Shown in pieces: positions 23,621 through 38,145 of a stretch of 64,000 nucleotides of DNA. The notes under the pieces were generated by a model. That model made no database searches and was not told the DNA's origin. It worked only from the letters and a program-made list of their open reading frames with translations. This stretch comes from Cunninghamella blakesleeana (taxonomy: Eukaryota; Mucoromycota; Mucoromycetes; Mucorales; Cunninghamellaceae). Numbering within the stretch: position 1 is the first letter of the stretch; each line of letters opens with the position of its first letter. The stretch is from the NCBI GenBank assembly GCA_017871115.1, contig JAFCIZ010000005.1, positions 1,782,501 to 1,846,500 of the forward strand. The letters are read 5' to 3'. A program made the position numbers and the translations under genes.

Positions 23621-25668
23621 ATGGGTCACGAAAAAAATGAAATAGAGCATATTGATCAACATGATGTTAACGTAGCATCAGAAGAATATGATCCCTATGC
23701 TTCACAACAACTTCACCGTCAATTAAAAAATCGTCATATTGCTATGATTTCACTTGGTGGTGTTATTGGTAATGAACAGTTATTAAAATAAGAAAAAAGC
23801 TTGGATTTTCTTATAATAAATTTAATTAAAAATATTAACATCTTTTTTTTTTACAACTATAAAAAACTCTACGATAATGAATAGGTACTGGTCTTTTCTT
23901 AGGTACAGCCAAAGCTTTAGCTAACGGTGGTCCAGGTGGGTTATTGCTTGGTTATATTGTTATGGGTACTATTGTATATGCAGTAATGAATTGTCTTGGT
24001 GAAATGGTTGCTTATCTTCCTATTCCTGGTGGTCATATTAAATTAGCTGAACGATTTGTTAGTCCTGCTTTCAGTTTTGCTATGGGTTGGAATTATTGGT
24101 ATAATTGGACTGTGGTTTTACCTGCTGAATTATCTGCTTCTGCTGTATTGGTGAATTATTGGATTAAACCTGAACAGGTTAATAATGCTGCTTGGATGAC
24201 TATTTTCTTGGTAATTGTCGTTGCTATTAATTTCATGGGTGCTAGAGCTTATGGTGAAGCTGAATTCTGGTTTGCTAGTATTAAGATTTTAACAATTATT
24301 GGTTTGATTATTCTTGGTATTATTATTGATGCTGGTGGTGCTCCTCCTAATCATGAAGTTATTGGTTTTAGATACTGGAATGGTAAGTGAAAATAAAATG
24401 TAAAAAAAAAAAGATTAATCGTGATGATAATAATGATGCTGATCTTTACATCTTTTTCTTTTTTTAATAATAATAACAATAATTAGATCCTGGTGCATTT
24501 GCTCAATATAATGGTATTCCTGGTAACCTTGGTAAATTCTTAGGTTTCTTCTCTGTCCTTATTACCGCTGCTTTCGTACGTATCTTTTTCATTTTTTTTA
24601 TAGAAAAAAAAATAAAAAAAATAAAACTATGAATAGAACACTTGGAAAAAAGAAGAAATCAAATATAGAAAATAGATATAAAAAAGGGGAAATCAATCTA
24701 ACCAAAATAGAAAAAAATAACCAATTTTTTTTTTTTTTTTGTTTATATGTTTACTTATTTTTTATTTTGTGTATTATTAGTCATTTATTGGTACCGAAAT
24801 TGTTGCTATTGCTGCTGGTGAAACAAGTAATCCTCGTCGTAACATTCCTAAAGCCATTAAAAAAGTTTACATCCGTATTATTCTTTTCTACGTCCTTGGT
24901 ACTTTTATCATTGGTTTATTAGTTCCTTTCAATGATGAAAAATTATTAGCTGGAGGTCATGACGCCAGTACATCCCCCTTTGTGATTGCCATCAACAATG
25001 CCAACATTCAAGTATTACCCCATATCATTAATGCCTGTTTATTATCATCTGCATGGTCTGCTGCTTCATCAGATCTTTATACATCCTCTCGTGCATTATA
25101 TGGTCTTGCTGTTGCTGGTAATGCTCCCAAGGTCTTCGCTCGTGTTAGTAAAAAGAATGGGTTACCTTATATCTCCTTGATCTTCTGTTCCTTATTCTCA
25201 TTCTTAGCTTTCATGGGTGTTTCTGAAGGATCAAATAAAGTATTTGGTTGGTTTGCTAATATGACTTCCATGTGTGGTTTGATTACTTGGTGTTGTATTG
25301 GTATCACTTACCTCCGTTTCTATGCCGGTATGAAGGCTCAAGGTATTGATCGTAACACTTTACCATTCAAATCTCCTTTACAACCTTTCTTTGGTTACTA
25401 TGCTGTCATATCCGTTACCATTGTCTGTCTTTTCTCAGGTTGGTACGTTTTCTTGGCTGGTAATTGGGATACTGCTACTTTTGTTACTACTTATTTCCCT
25501 ATTCCTTTCTTCTTTGTCTTATTCTTTGTTTATTATTTCACCCAACCATCTGCTTTTATCAAGGCTTCTGAAATGGATTTCCATTCTGGTATTGCTGAAA
25601 TCGAACAAGCTGCTCTTGATGAAGAAAAGCCTACTACTCTTATGGGCAAATTCTTTGATTCTCTTTAA
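23621..25668 (+). CDS. Amino-acid permease (fungal YAT/APC family)
   Basis: Four exons: 23621-23768, 23885-24382, 24487-24575 and 24781-25668, giving 540 residues. A hydrophilic cytosolic N-terminus (~45 residues) is followed by about twelve membrane segments. The first carries SLGGVIGTGLFLGTAKAL, the substrate-binding unwound helix of the APC fold. Diagnostic later segments are GGHIKLAERFVSPAFSFAMG, TEIVAIAAGETSNPRRNIPK (the conserved loop after TM6), SAASSDLYTSSRALYGLA and LPFKSPLQPFFGYYA. The C-terminal tail is acidic and short. The protein imports amino acids by proton symport at the plasma membrane; the precise substrate cannot be read from sequence. The leader is pyrimidine-rich and GATA sites sit upstream, consistent with nitrogen control. 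The frame is rich in GGT, GCT and ATT codons, suggesting good expression. Confidence 0.95.
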
Positions 25669-26630
25669 AAAAAATACATTTTAGTTTATTTTTCTTTATT
25701 TAATGTTATATAATAGAAACTTAAAAAAACTAACCAAAAAAAAAAATGTATGATTCTTATTGTTAATATCCTTCAACTCCTCCTTTTTTATTATTATTAT
25801 TATTATTATTTACTTATTTTATTATTATCCTATTTATTATTTTATTATTATTGATAATATTATTATTATTATTATTTATTGTAGTTATAGTTTTATATCT
25901 TTTTTTATTATTAATTTTTGATTATAAATGAACTTATTACTCTGTTCTTTTCTCTATTTTGTCTATTTTGTCTAAATGAAAAATGATATTGATACGTAAT
26001 AATATCAATTTATGGTGATAATGGTGATTTATTTAGTTTTTTTCTTTTTTTTTTTTGCACCACTCTAATGACGATGTGGATAAAAATAAACTTTTTCTGG
26101 GTCACCCATACGAATGGTTACTAATTTGTTTAAAACCATGATCACAAACCATTAACTAAATAGTAAATAATCTTTTGTTTTTGGAATTTTTTTTTTTAAA
26201 TAAAAAATGATACACAGGTAACTTTTTCTCTCTATTTTTTTTTTTTTTTTTTTTTTTTTGCGAAGAAAAATATCGATTATTTTTTTATCATTATCCTTTA
26301 CTTTATATATATATAAATATATATTGTAAAATAAGGTAAATAATATAGAAATTACTTAATAAATGACATTTAAAAAAAATAAAATAAAAACAAAAAGCTT
26401 ATCTGGAATTAGATATGATAGGAGGAAAAGATATTTGATAATAGTTTTAAATAGGAAATTTATCAAAACCTTATTTCATCCAAGGCGCCGATTTAAACAT
26501 ACTTTTCTCAAGCCAATTTATGTTTATATAATAATCCATATATTCTTTTTTTTTTCTTTAAATGTGTATACGTGTATATATATATATATGTATGAATAAA
26601 GTTTATTTATTGATATAATAAGTAAATAAC

Positions 26631-26670
<40 letters not shown>

Positions 26671-28592
26671 GCATTTTTCTTTTTTTTCTTTTTTCTTTTT
26701 TATTATGATTATTACCACTAAAAATAATATTTTATTTTCTTTTTTTGACATCTAATGTTGCTTCATCTTTTTTTTTTTTTTTTTTAAAGTTCTAGATAGT
26801 TGTAACCTATCATTATTTAATATATAAATAAATTTACTTCACTTGGTATAAATAGTCGGTTGATAAAAAATAAATATATCATTTTATCTTGGTAATATCA
26901 TATTCATTTGGAACCTTATCTATATTGATTTATGGTTTTATTTTTATTTTTTTTTATTTTTTATGTTTAAAAAAAAAGAAAAGGAAATAGAGGATGATTA
27001 AGGTTAAGAGATAGATCCATTAATCTTTTCTTATTATTATTCTTTCTTCTGAAAAAAAATAAAAAAAAAAAAAAAAAAAAAAAAGGTTTATTTACCTTAT
27101 ATATGTTTTAACCTTCTTTTTTTCTTTGATGACGAATACACTTTATGTTATTTGACAAATGTATATGGTTTGTAGTTTCATTGGTGATAATGTATACTCT
27201 TTTATATATTATGATGATTAATCAATTTCAATTTTTGTAAGGGTTGTAATGATAATTAATCCTTTCTTTTTTTTTTTATTTTAAAATGATTCATATATTA
27301 TGTTTTAAGTATTATAAATTGATAAATGAATGTACTGGAGATATATTTCCTTTTATAGTTGATGCCGTTCACCAATGTAGGATACATATTTAAAAAGACA
27401 TTTTTTAATTTATAAAGTTATTGTTAATAGTATTTCATGCGGAGATTGAAGCAAGCATTAATTATTAAGGATATAGGTACCTATGCTAATAATAATAAAA
27501 ATGATGATGATGGTGATAATGATAATAGTTGTTTTAGCTCTTTATATACTATATGTCTATGCTAGTAGTAATAGTTTTTTTTTTAAATAATGACGGGTAA
27601 TGATAAATGTTACAAAAAACAAAATACAAAATGATAGAGGTTAGAAGTAGCTACAGTTGACTAAAAAGGGATTGTCAGTTATTTCCATTTATTCAAGTGA
27701 ATTTGGTAGCATATTTTGACAGTGGTTCAAAGTGCTTTTAAACGTGATGATGATTATCGTTGCTTTTTGGCTAGGTCCTTTTTAAATCACTATTACGTTT
27801 AAAATGCCGCAAAACAATGATTTTTGGCGGTGGCCAATCTTTTTTAATTATGTTTAGTAATGGTCATTTAATTTTTTTAATAATAGCAAGTAATAACGAT
27901 GGTTATTATTGCTGTTGTTGTTGATTTTAACTTCCACATATGTATTCCCATGTTGGCGATGATAGTTTTTTAATAATAGAAGAAGATGATCTAAATAAAA
28001 AAGCATGGCGGATGAATATTATATTTGTAGTAAATGTTTTATTTTTTTTCTTTTTATTATAATCAAATTAATAAATACTTGCATATATATTTAAAAAATA
28101 GTAATATTTATTGTCCATAATTTTTTTTTTTGTATATTTGATCGATTATATGGATAATTTTTACTAAAATTTATAATATGTATATCCTTGATATAATCAA
28201 TACAATCTTTTTTTTTTTTCATTTTTATTACTGAAAATATTATAAATGTTTTGTTTGATTTATTTTATATTGTCAATATAAGATTATTTTGACGAATCAA
28301 GCCGAGTAGATAATTTAAATAACCATTATTGTACTAGTCATTTTATTCCTATTATATTTGGTATTCAATATAGATGAAGGAAGCATGGTATTGGACGAAG
28401 TTTTAGCTATTAAATTTCCATGGCCATATGGTTTGTCGCGTAATCCATTCTATATTATCAGCTTATCAATCAAGGTTTTTTTTTTTTCCCTTAACTATTC
28501 TGTGTATCTTTCAATTTTAGCGTGGTAAAATAATTTTAACAATGTTAATCCATACCATTCATTATTTATGTGTATAAAAAAGAATGACAGTA

Positions 28593-28630
<38 letters not shown>

Positions 28631-29224
28631 ATAACAGTTAATATACGTAAAATACTTTTCATATATTTGTATTCTTATTTTTTTTCTACATTTTTTTTTT
28701 TTAATAAATCTATTTACTCTTATATATATTAATTGATTTTCATTATATGACCTTTATATAAAAGAGTACTTGCTATTTTAACAATTCTAATATAATATAT
28801 ATACTGGTTTAGTTAATAATAAATAAAATAATTGCTTATGTTATATATTCAAATATATTTCGCGATAATTTATTTTCATTTTTAAAAAAGAATGCAGTGT
28901 TTATCCACTGGACTTGAACTAATTATATTTTTTATATAATTATTGTACCTTATTTATAACTTGATACTTATAAGGTAATAAATAAGTGTAAAGTATATTT
29001 ATTGTTAAAAACAAGTGTAACAAGAAGTGAAAAAAAGAAATCGTGAGTTGGCATAATTTATTTAAAAAATTCAATAGCATTTTTTTTGTATATGGTAATT
29101 TTCACGGAATGATTTTAAAGATTCATATATGAGTTGAGCATTAATATGTCTATATTGGTTGCGGTACAATAGACATGAAATTCAACAGATCGTTAATATA
29201 AACATACTCTTTCGCCCTCTTTTA

Positions 29225-29260
<36 letters not shown>

Positions 29261-30192
29261 GCTAATTTTCATAGAATGATCATAATTATTTTAATGTAGG
29301 TTAAATAAGAGAATCATATTCGAGTTAAATATTTATTTATTTTCATCAGCCATAAAGCAATTGATTTGACGATTTAATAAATCAACAACAATTTCATGAT
29401 ACTTTCTATATACAGGTTAATTTTCATGAGATGGTCATGAATATCTGCGAATTAAATAACAAAAAAATCATTTTTAGTGGTAAAGTCAAATAAAAATAAG
29501 AACGGACGTAAAATATAAAAATCTAATCATTTGACCAAACTGTTTATTTTTTTAAAATATGTATATATTTCAGTAATTAATTATATGATCGCTGGGTTTT
29601 TGAATCTTTTTATTTTTTATTTTTATAGTAGTGAAAATAAAAGAAAGGCAATCATGAATATATATATAAAGTTACGCAAAGTAATAAAGAAAAATAATTA
29701 TGGTTGTGTATTATAAAAATTATCACGCAAAAAAAAAGAACTCCATTTCTATGAGAAAAAAAAAGCAAAATAAATAAATAAAAAGCCTCTTTACTATTGG
29801 TAACATGACATTGTATCACTTATTAAATTTCTCTTAATTTTTTCTTAATATTAAAACAACAATAAAGAATAAATAAATAAATAAATAAAATAATGATATC
29901 ATTCTTTATATTATTTTGACAATGACAAATATATTTTAGTCCTAGAAAAGAATTGTATTATATATATAAAAAATTGTATAAAGACAGATTTATAAGATAA
30001 TAGATAAAATGATAATATATATATATATATATATAAAAGAAAAAGAAAAAAAATATATAAACACATAAAAAGAGGTAATAAATAAACATATATATATAAA
30101 TAAACTAATATAAGAAAAATAAATTATAATAAAAAGATAATAATAAGAGCGATCATAATAATTGAATTAATTTTTTTTTTTTTTGTTAATTT
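25669..30192. other. Long convergent intergenic region, permease to P450
   Basis: About 4.5 kb between two convergent 3' ends. It contains triplet repeats (ATA/TAT), long A and T runs, a TC(n)TA(n) microsatellite at about 29225-29261, and three diverged copies of a TAATTTTCAYG..ATG motif near 29096, 29264 and 29414. A short non-repetitive plus-strand frame at about 28375-28480 stands out in composition (see findings). No gene is accepted. Confidence 0.4.
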
Positions 30193-32208
30193 TTATTTTT
30201 TTTGGCGATGTTCAACAGTGAATTTAACGCCGTGTTTCATAGGTAACGTTAAAGAAATTTGATAAGTAACATCTTGGCCAGGTTGTAAAGTGAATTTGTA
30301 TTTTCTTAAAATAGCAATGATAGCAACAAGGGCTTCCAAAGTAGCTAAATGTTGACCTAAGCAAACACGAGGACCAGCATGGAAAGCAGGCCATTTACCT
30401 TGAGATTCACGGCGTAATTCACCTTCAGGAGTAATCCAACGTTCAGGTTTAAAGTGTTTGGCATCAGGACCCCAAACCTTTTCACTACGACCTTGGGCAT
30501 AAGGGGTCCAGACTACATAATCACCTTTTTTAATATGGGTTCCATCAGGCCAGATGTCATCCTTTAAGGCATATTTTTGATTTAATGGTACGGAAGGATA
30601 TAAACGTAAGGTTTCATAGAAGCTGTAAAAGTAAATGTAAAGAGGGATAGGTTAGATTATTACTATTATTATTATTGTTGTTGTTGTTGATATTTTATAA
30701 ATAAAAGTAAATACTTACACAGCATGAGTATATACCATATTACTTTTAATGACTTCATACATAGCAGGGGAATCTGTAAAAAGATCATCAGTAATATATT
30801 GGTCGATTTCATCGATCAAACGACGTTCTACTCTAGGATGTAATGACAATTGGTAGAAACACCAAGATAAAGCTTGAGCGGTAGTATCTCTGCCAGCAAT
30901 AACGAAGTTCAAAACAATATCACGTAATTCATCATCACTTAAAGGTTGACCATCAGCATTTGAAGCCGAGATGAATCGAGATAATAAATCTTTGTGTTCT
31001 TCACCATTAGCTATTTGTTCACGACGTTTTTGGATAACGTGTCTTGCATATTCATCTACAATTTTAACAGATTTTGGCATGTTGGGGATCCAGACTGGAC
31101 CTAATAAACGAGTTAATGGTTCAGTACGTGGCCAGAACTGATTAATCATACGGAAAAATGTTCCCTTTTGTGCATCATCGAATGCAGCTGCAAATGGAAC
31201 TTTTTCTTCTTGTTTTAATGCATTTAAATGGACACCAAAGCCGAGTCTATTTGATAATAACAATAATAATGAATGATGAAAAGAAAAAGAAAAAAAAAGT
31301 TAGTATAAAAAAAAAAAAAAAAAAGACGTGATTTTTTTTTATTCTTTACAAAATAAAAGAGTCCAAGGTAAATTTAAACATTAAATCATGGAAATCAATG
31401 ACTTTGTTTTCTTCAGCAGCTTTGTCCAAAATATGTGTATTCAAATATTCAATTTCTTCGATAAATACACTATTGATTATTATTATTATTAAAAAAGAAA
31501 AGAATGAGTTTTTGAATAAATATAAATAAAATGATTATTATTATTATCTTCTTTTTCTTTACTCGGTAAATTGATCTCTAAAGTTTTTCACATTGAAAAC
31601 ATGACTTGCGGTTTTTCTTTGGAATTTCCATTCTTCTCCATTAGCATTAAAAATACCATGACCAAATAATTCATCCATAGCAGCACTAAAGTTAGGTCCT
31701 TTAATATAATTTTCAAAATTATCTAAAAAAAAAAAAAAAGTTGACGATTGTTAATAACATTAAGTTAAATATATTATTAACATTATTATTATTATTTACT
31801 TTTTAATATATGTTCAACATTAGCGGGATCATTTGTAATAATCATTTGGGGAATACAAATAGCATTTAATAAACTATATATAAAAAGAAAATGATGAGAT
31901 GAATATGAGAATGAAATAAAACAAAATAAATCTTGTCTATGTTAATATAATTACTAGGTTTGTTTGCCAACTTCATCAAAACCCGAAATGAATGCTTCGT
32001 GAACATGTGTGACCCATTGTAATAAACTTGGGAAACTACCTATTAAAGGCCAAGCACGGGGAGCAGTTAAATTTTGTCTTTTTTCTGTAAAGACGGTTCG
32101 ATCAGGATACAAGCAAGCAAAAACTCCAGCTGCTGCTAAAGAACCATAAGTATAAGATGATAAAGGGTGTTTGACAATGTAATCCGCTAAACCTGATACA
32201 ACTGACAT
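30193..32208 (-). CDS. Cytochrome P450 monooxygenase, fatty-acid-hydroxylase-like
   Basis: Six exons: 32208-31955, 31873-31800, 31722-31563, 31469-31350, 31246-30719 and 30622-30193, giving 521 residues. There is an N-terminal anchor (TYGSLAAAGVFACLYP) followed by a Pro-containing hinge (APRAWPLIGSFPSLL). The C-helix has WKFQRKTASHVF, the I-helix NFVIAGRDTTAQALSW with the acid-Thr pair, the K-helix FYETLRLYPSVPL (ExxR), then FKPERW and the haem loop FHAGPRVCLGQHLA with the ligand Cys. The AGRDTTAQALSW and F.AGPR.CLG motifs resemble CYP52/CYP86/CYP704-type fatty-acid hydroxylases. In Mucorales similar enzymes are placed in CYP509 and related families, but family membership is not provable by eye. 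ER-bound, dependent on P450 reductase. All introns are short. Confidence 0.95.
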
Positions 32209-33680
32209 TATTAATTGATTAATATAAAAAGATGAAAACTTGTATTTATAAATAAATATAAAGAAAGAAAAGAAAAGAAAAGAAAAAGAGAAAAATGATA
32301 TATATATGTTTTTTTTTTTTCAATATTTATCTGAAATTTAAAAAAAACAATGGTTGCATTTTTTTTTACCCCACAAAAAACTATGGTTACATTTTTTTGA
32401 TCATTTATTTTATTATGGTAAAGTGATGAATAGTGAGAGACCGGAGATCAAAATTCCCCAATCCATTTTATGCAATCACATGCAAAACTACTTAAAAGAG
32501 TGGGTTTTATAGAAAGAAGTCGCATAAAAAAAATCCTGGAAAAAAAAAAATAATATTAATGAAATGACAACTTGCTTTTTAAAAAGAAATATCTATATAA
32601 ATCATAGATTTGTGTTATTATTTTTTCTTTTTCTTTTTTTTAAAATAAAGAATTGACATAAAAAACAATCATTGCTTTATACAAGTACTTTTTATTTTTT
32701 CTTAAAAAGAGCTCTTTCTCTTTCCTCCCCACCCATTACATACCTTACCCTCACTTTTTCTTTCAAATTAATTTAAAAATGAAGAAAAGATATCTTTTTT
32801 TTTTTTCCCCACTCCATTGTGTGATTCTGTATATTTATATATATATATATTTAATATGTAAGTACGTCTATCTATTATTTTTCAATCGCCCCTTCTGTTT
32901 TTTTATTTATTTATTTATTTATTGATGTTTATGTTTTCAGTTCATTTAAAAAATTAAAAATCATATATCACATGAAGTTAAACCCCACACAAAAAAAAAA
33001 AAGAGAATGAAAACTATATTTCGTCATGTTATGATGGTTTATATTATTATTATTATTCTTATTATTATTATATAGTTTAATATAGTTTTCATTTCTTTTT
33101 TTTTTTTATTAAAAAATTAAAACAAAATAAAATTATTCATATACAAAAAAAAAAAAGATAAAAGATAAATTATTTATATTTATATAAAATAAAATACTTG
33201 TATAAAAACTAATTATAATAATAAAAAAAAAGAAAGGATAAAGAAAGAAGAAGAATGCATAGTTACAAAAAAAAAAGAAAAATATATAAAAAAAAGAGTA
33301 TATATTATATATCTATATATATATATATATATATATATAATAGAAAAAGAAATAAAAAAAATAAAAAAAATAAAAAAAATAAAAAAAATGATACTAATAA
33401 TAATGAAATATAAATATATATAAGATTATCTTAAACTTAAAAAAAAATATATAAAAAAATAAAACATATGTATATGTCAATAATAATAATAATAATAATA
33501 AAAAGTGATGATTTCCTTTTTCCAATAATTTTCCTTAAGAAAAGTTATATAAGTATTTTTAAGGAAAAAGGAGATGTAAGAAAATAAAAATAAAAAAAGA
33601 TTGGGGAAAGGGGAAAGGGAGAGAGGGGAGAGGAGAGTGAAAAAATCAAAAAAAGAAAAAAAAAATAAAGAAGGAGATGC
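32209..33680. other. Intergenic, P450 promoter side
   Basis: About 1.5 kb upstream of the P450 and downstream of the CP2 factor. It contains simple repeats (TA repeats near 33310-33340, repeated ATAAAAAA units near 33355-33385, ATT triplets near 33041) and AG-rich sequence. No gene or RNA seen. Confidence 0.5.
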
Positions 33681-35951
33681 TTAAAATTCAAGCGTTAATC
33701 TTACCATACCCACCGAACTTATTTCCCATTGGACGGTCATAGTAGTTCGATCGGGAAAATGTTCCAATACATTATCATCAACAAGGACTAATAAGTTGTT
33801 GTTGGAAGAAGATGAAGATTTTTTGTTATTTGTTGATGAGATGGCAGGGTCTAAGTTACTAGGATCTCTTTTCCATACTACTTCTCTAACGCGATTTGCT
33901 TGTAATGAGAATAAACTACTTAATTTGGTGATTAAATGGTCAACAGTTAAAGATTCTAATTCAATCATTTTTAATTCAGAGGAGGCTTCTTCTTTTGTAT
34001 CCACAAATAATGTCAAGGCCACTATAAATTAATAAATTAATATATATATATATATATATAAATGGAAAAAAAAAGTAAAAATATATATGTTTTAATAATC
34101 AAATTATTATTATCTTTTTTTTTTTTTTTTTTTTATTATATTAAAAATAATCATAATCATAATAATCATAGGAAAAAAAAAAAAAAAAAAAAAAAGAATA
34201 AAAGAAAAATAAAGAAAAGATGTATAATTAATTTATAAAATCATTTTTACCAGAAGAATGACTTGATGATGGTGGCGACGATGATGTATTTAATTTTTTC
34301 ATAGGAGAGTGTTCAGGTGAAGAAGGAGAAGGATGATGATGATGTTGATAAGGTACTATAAGAGATCTTGATCTTTTCATACTATTCACATGATGTTGAT
34401 TGTTATTATGAATAGAAGACCATAATTCATAATTGGACGATGGAAGAGAAGGAGGAGGAGGAGGAGGTACAGAAGATGGGTAGCCAAATGTAGTGGGGGT
34501 TGTAGGAGGAGAGGTGGTAGTTGATGCCATGGAATGAAACATAAATGAAGTTGGAGAGGATTGTACAATAGTAGAAGGAGATGAAGAAGATGAAGGATGA
34601 TGATATATAGAAGAAGGGAATGAAGTTGGATATAATGAATGATTCATAGTAGTAGTATTATTGTTGTTATTATTATTCATATTATTATTTTCATGAGAAT
34701 GATTAGATATATTTACATCATGTTGTTGTTGTAATAAAGGAAGTGGGTGAGAAGGTGATAAAGGTAAAGGGGGAGGAGGGGATGACGATGACGATGAAGA
34801 TGAGGTAGTTGTAGGTAAAGAATAAGAGCGAGCATTAGGTGAAGTGGAAGATGAAGTAGTTGTTAAGGGATATTCATCTTTTATAATTGCATCATCATCA
34901 GGTAAAGGTTCAAATATGCTTACTTGAGATACAGGTCGATTATATAGATGCCACAATGGGTTATTTTGAGGATTTCCTTCGGCTGGAGGGGGGGAGGAGG
35001 AGGAGGAGGAAAGAGCGAATATATATATATAAATGTGAGTATATTTGTAGTTTTTTTTTTTTTTATATATATTTCATTTTTTTATTTTTTACCTTTTAAT
35101 TTTTCCAATTGTTTTGATATTTGTTTAGCATCATCTTTATTTTTACGTTCGGCACCCTAATAATAATATAAAGAAAGAAAGGTTAATTATAATGATGATG
35201 CATAATATTTTTTTTTTTTTTTATTACCTTGTCTCTAAAAAGTTTAATTTTACAAAAAGATTTTTCTACCACGGGATTATTCTCGGAAGTGGTTGTATTG
35301 TCAAGAGTATTATCATTAGAAGATGAGGAAGATTCAACTAATACTCTTAAAGGAATACCTTTGACACCTTTAATACGAGAAAAATCGGTTGATAAACAAT
35401 TAAATCTTATAAAGATATTAGCACCTTGTTGAGGTTGCCAGGTAAATAAAATCCGATCAAAAGAAGGATAATGAACAGATAAAATACCATTGGATTGTTG
35501 AGAGTCGATATCTAAAGCTCTTGCTTCATTAGGTCTTTCTTGTTGACTTAACCAAAAACGCCAATAATTTTGAGAAGCTTGTCTATGAGTTGCATCATGA
35601 AAAGTGATAGAAATGGTACTAGTTATGATTTCATTGTTATTGTTATTTGAAGAAGTATATTGTTGGTCTTGAAAATGAATATTATAAGCTTGACCTCTAT
35701 TTAAATAAGTTAGAGAAGATTCTGAAAATCGTTGAGCTGCTGCTGTACATGCCTGTAAAACTATTTGATATCGTAAAGAGCTAAAAAAAAAAAAAAGAGA
35801 AAGAAAAATAATTAGCTCCACGTGTAATATTTTTTTTTGCACCCCCCCTTTTTTTTTTAAAATCCCGATTTTTTTTTTCTTTTTTCTCTCACTCTTCTTT
35901 ATAAAAACACACATTACTTGGGTCTCTCCCTTTTCCCCTTATTTATTTATC

Positions 35952-35986
<35 letters not shown>

Positions 35987-36644
35987 GTATTTTTTTTTTT
36001 TTGTTTTTTTGTTTTTTTTTTTTTTTTACTCCCTCTTATAAAAAATCCCCTTCAAGTACTTACGATGATTTATTATCTAAAGTATGATCAAAATGAATAG
36101 GATGAGTAGGAGATAACGAAGAAGTAGATGGAGGCGAAGCTAAAGTAGTATTTGAAGGACGACGTTGGTATGGATGATGATGTTGATGATGAGAATATTG
36201 TTGTAAAATTCCATTGGCACTATGATGGCGTGGATGATGGTTTCTTTTTGTATATCTTTTTAAAGAAGATGGAGGAAAAGAGAAAGTAGAAGTAGGAGGT
36301 GGGGTCATAAGAGGGGGAGGATGAGAAGAAGGAAAAGGAAATAATGGCGTAGTAGGTGTTGTTGTAATGGAATGAGGGGAAGGATGATGATGATGATTCA
36401 TAGTTGAAGGTGGAGGAGGAGGTGGTAAATTAGCATAAAAGAAGTGATCAGCATAATTTGTAGTGGGAGTGGTTGTGGTAGAAGGATAACAAAAAGTAGT
36501 AGGCGATGATGAGGATGTAGTAGTTGTAGTAGTACATATAGTAGATGGGGTATTATTATTATCATTCATTGGTATATTGTTATTATTATTATTATCATTT
36601 TGTAATTGAATTTCTGATTTAAAATTGTTATATTCAGATGACAT
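33681..36644 (-). CDS. Grainyhead/CP2-family transcription factor
   Basis: Five exons: 36644-36064, 35780-35228, 35156-35093, 34982-34251 and 34021-33681, giving 756 residues. Residues 1-190 are Asn/Thr/Pro/His-rich. The CP2 DNA-binding domain starts at LRYQIVLQACTAAAQRFSES and continues LTYLNRGQAYNIHF, the KGVKGIPLRVLVE strand and CKIKLFRDKGAERKNKDD, the classical CP2/grainyhead signature. A Ser/Pro-rich disordered linker with poly-Pro follows, and the final exon encodes a compact segment (LTLFVDTKEEASSELKMIEL to the C-terminus) that fits the ubiquitin-like dimerisation domain of this family. Members are nuclear factors; animal and ascomycete grainyhead proteins control cell-wall or epidermal barrier and separation genes. 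The Pro-rich exons were joined by phase and homology; the junction at 35780 is clear. Confidence 0.93.
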
Positions 36645-36847
36645 TTTTATAGAATGATATTGACTATTTTTAAAAAATTATGAAATGCCATGAGTCCGCT
36701 GACTTTTAATTGTTTTTTTTTTTTTTTATATTATAGCTACCTATCATATAAAGAATCAGTACAATGTTCACTAGCAATCATTTATATATAAAAGAAAGAA
36801 TTTGAAGGATAGATAAAAAAGATATATATTTATATGATCTATATATT

Positions 36848-36878
<31 letters not shown>

Positions 36879-37834
36879 AAGAAAGAAAAAGAAAAAGAGA
36901 AAGAAAAAAAAAAAAAAATATAAATAAATCTATTATAATGGTAGCGGGATATGAATATGGTTGTTTTGGAGCATCCTTTTTTAAACAAACCTATTTTTTT
37001 TTTTATATATATATTTTTTTATTTGCGTATCACTTTTTTTTTTTTTATTTAATACCTTTTTTTTAAAAAAAAAGTTTTTTGATAATGAAAGTAGAAATAG
37101 ATAGGAAATAAAATAAAAATATAAAAAAATAAACAGAAAGAAGAAGAAAAGAAAAGAAAAAAAAAAAAAAAGAAAGTGAAAGTAAAAGGTTTTTTAAAAA
37201 GATGTCACTTTATAAAAGAAAAAGAAAAAGAAGAGGGGATGAGAAAAAAAAAATATAGAAAGAAAAAAGGAAGAAGAGGGGTTAAGTGTAAAAGGAGTTT
37301 AAAGAGTAAAAAAAAAAAAAAAAAAAAAAATACACTATTCGTTTTTAATTTTTTTTTTTTTTTTAATGTGTGAAAAAAAAAATACAGATATAAATATACA
37401 AGAAGGCAAGTAATGAAGAGAGAAAGAGAGATAATCCTATAATGTTTACTGATCACTAACACGCAGATACTTTTTATGTCTCACCTAGAATAACCTTAAT
37501 ATTTTTTCAATTATCACTCAAATAAGATATAAAAAAAAGGAGTATATCGAGAGTGAGATTTGACTTTCTTCCCTCAATGTCCTAGCTCATTCTATTTTGA
37601 GTAAATGATTATATGATTAATTTACTATATTTATATTCGAGATCTTCCTTTTTTCTTCTTCTTCAAGATCCTTTCTTGTTGTAAGATTACTTTATTTTGA
37701 CAAAATATGTCAATTTCATTTCTTTTTTCTTTTCTTTTTATTGACAAGGAGTCACAAAAAGGCATCATCATCACTGTTGTTATAGAGTCCATTATTAAGG
37801 AGATAGAAAAGCTTCATCATCTATTTATTTATTT

Positions 37835-37865
<31 letters not shown>

Positions 37866-38105
37866 TTTTATTTCATAAATAAATAAATAAATAGGAGAAA
37901 AAAAATGTCATCGAGGTTAAATAAAAAAGCACGGGTAATTCATAATAGTAACACAAATAAAAAGTACCCAGAGCATATATCTAAGGGGAAAAAAGTTTAT
38001 TCTTGATATAAAGTAGCTGATTTATCCAAAATATTAATATCTATATCTATCTATCTATGACTATATATATATATGTATATATATATATATAACTATATAA
38101 CTATA

Positions 38106-38145
<40 letters not shown>

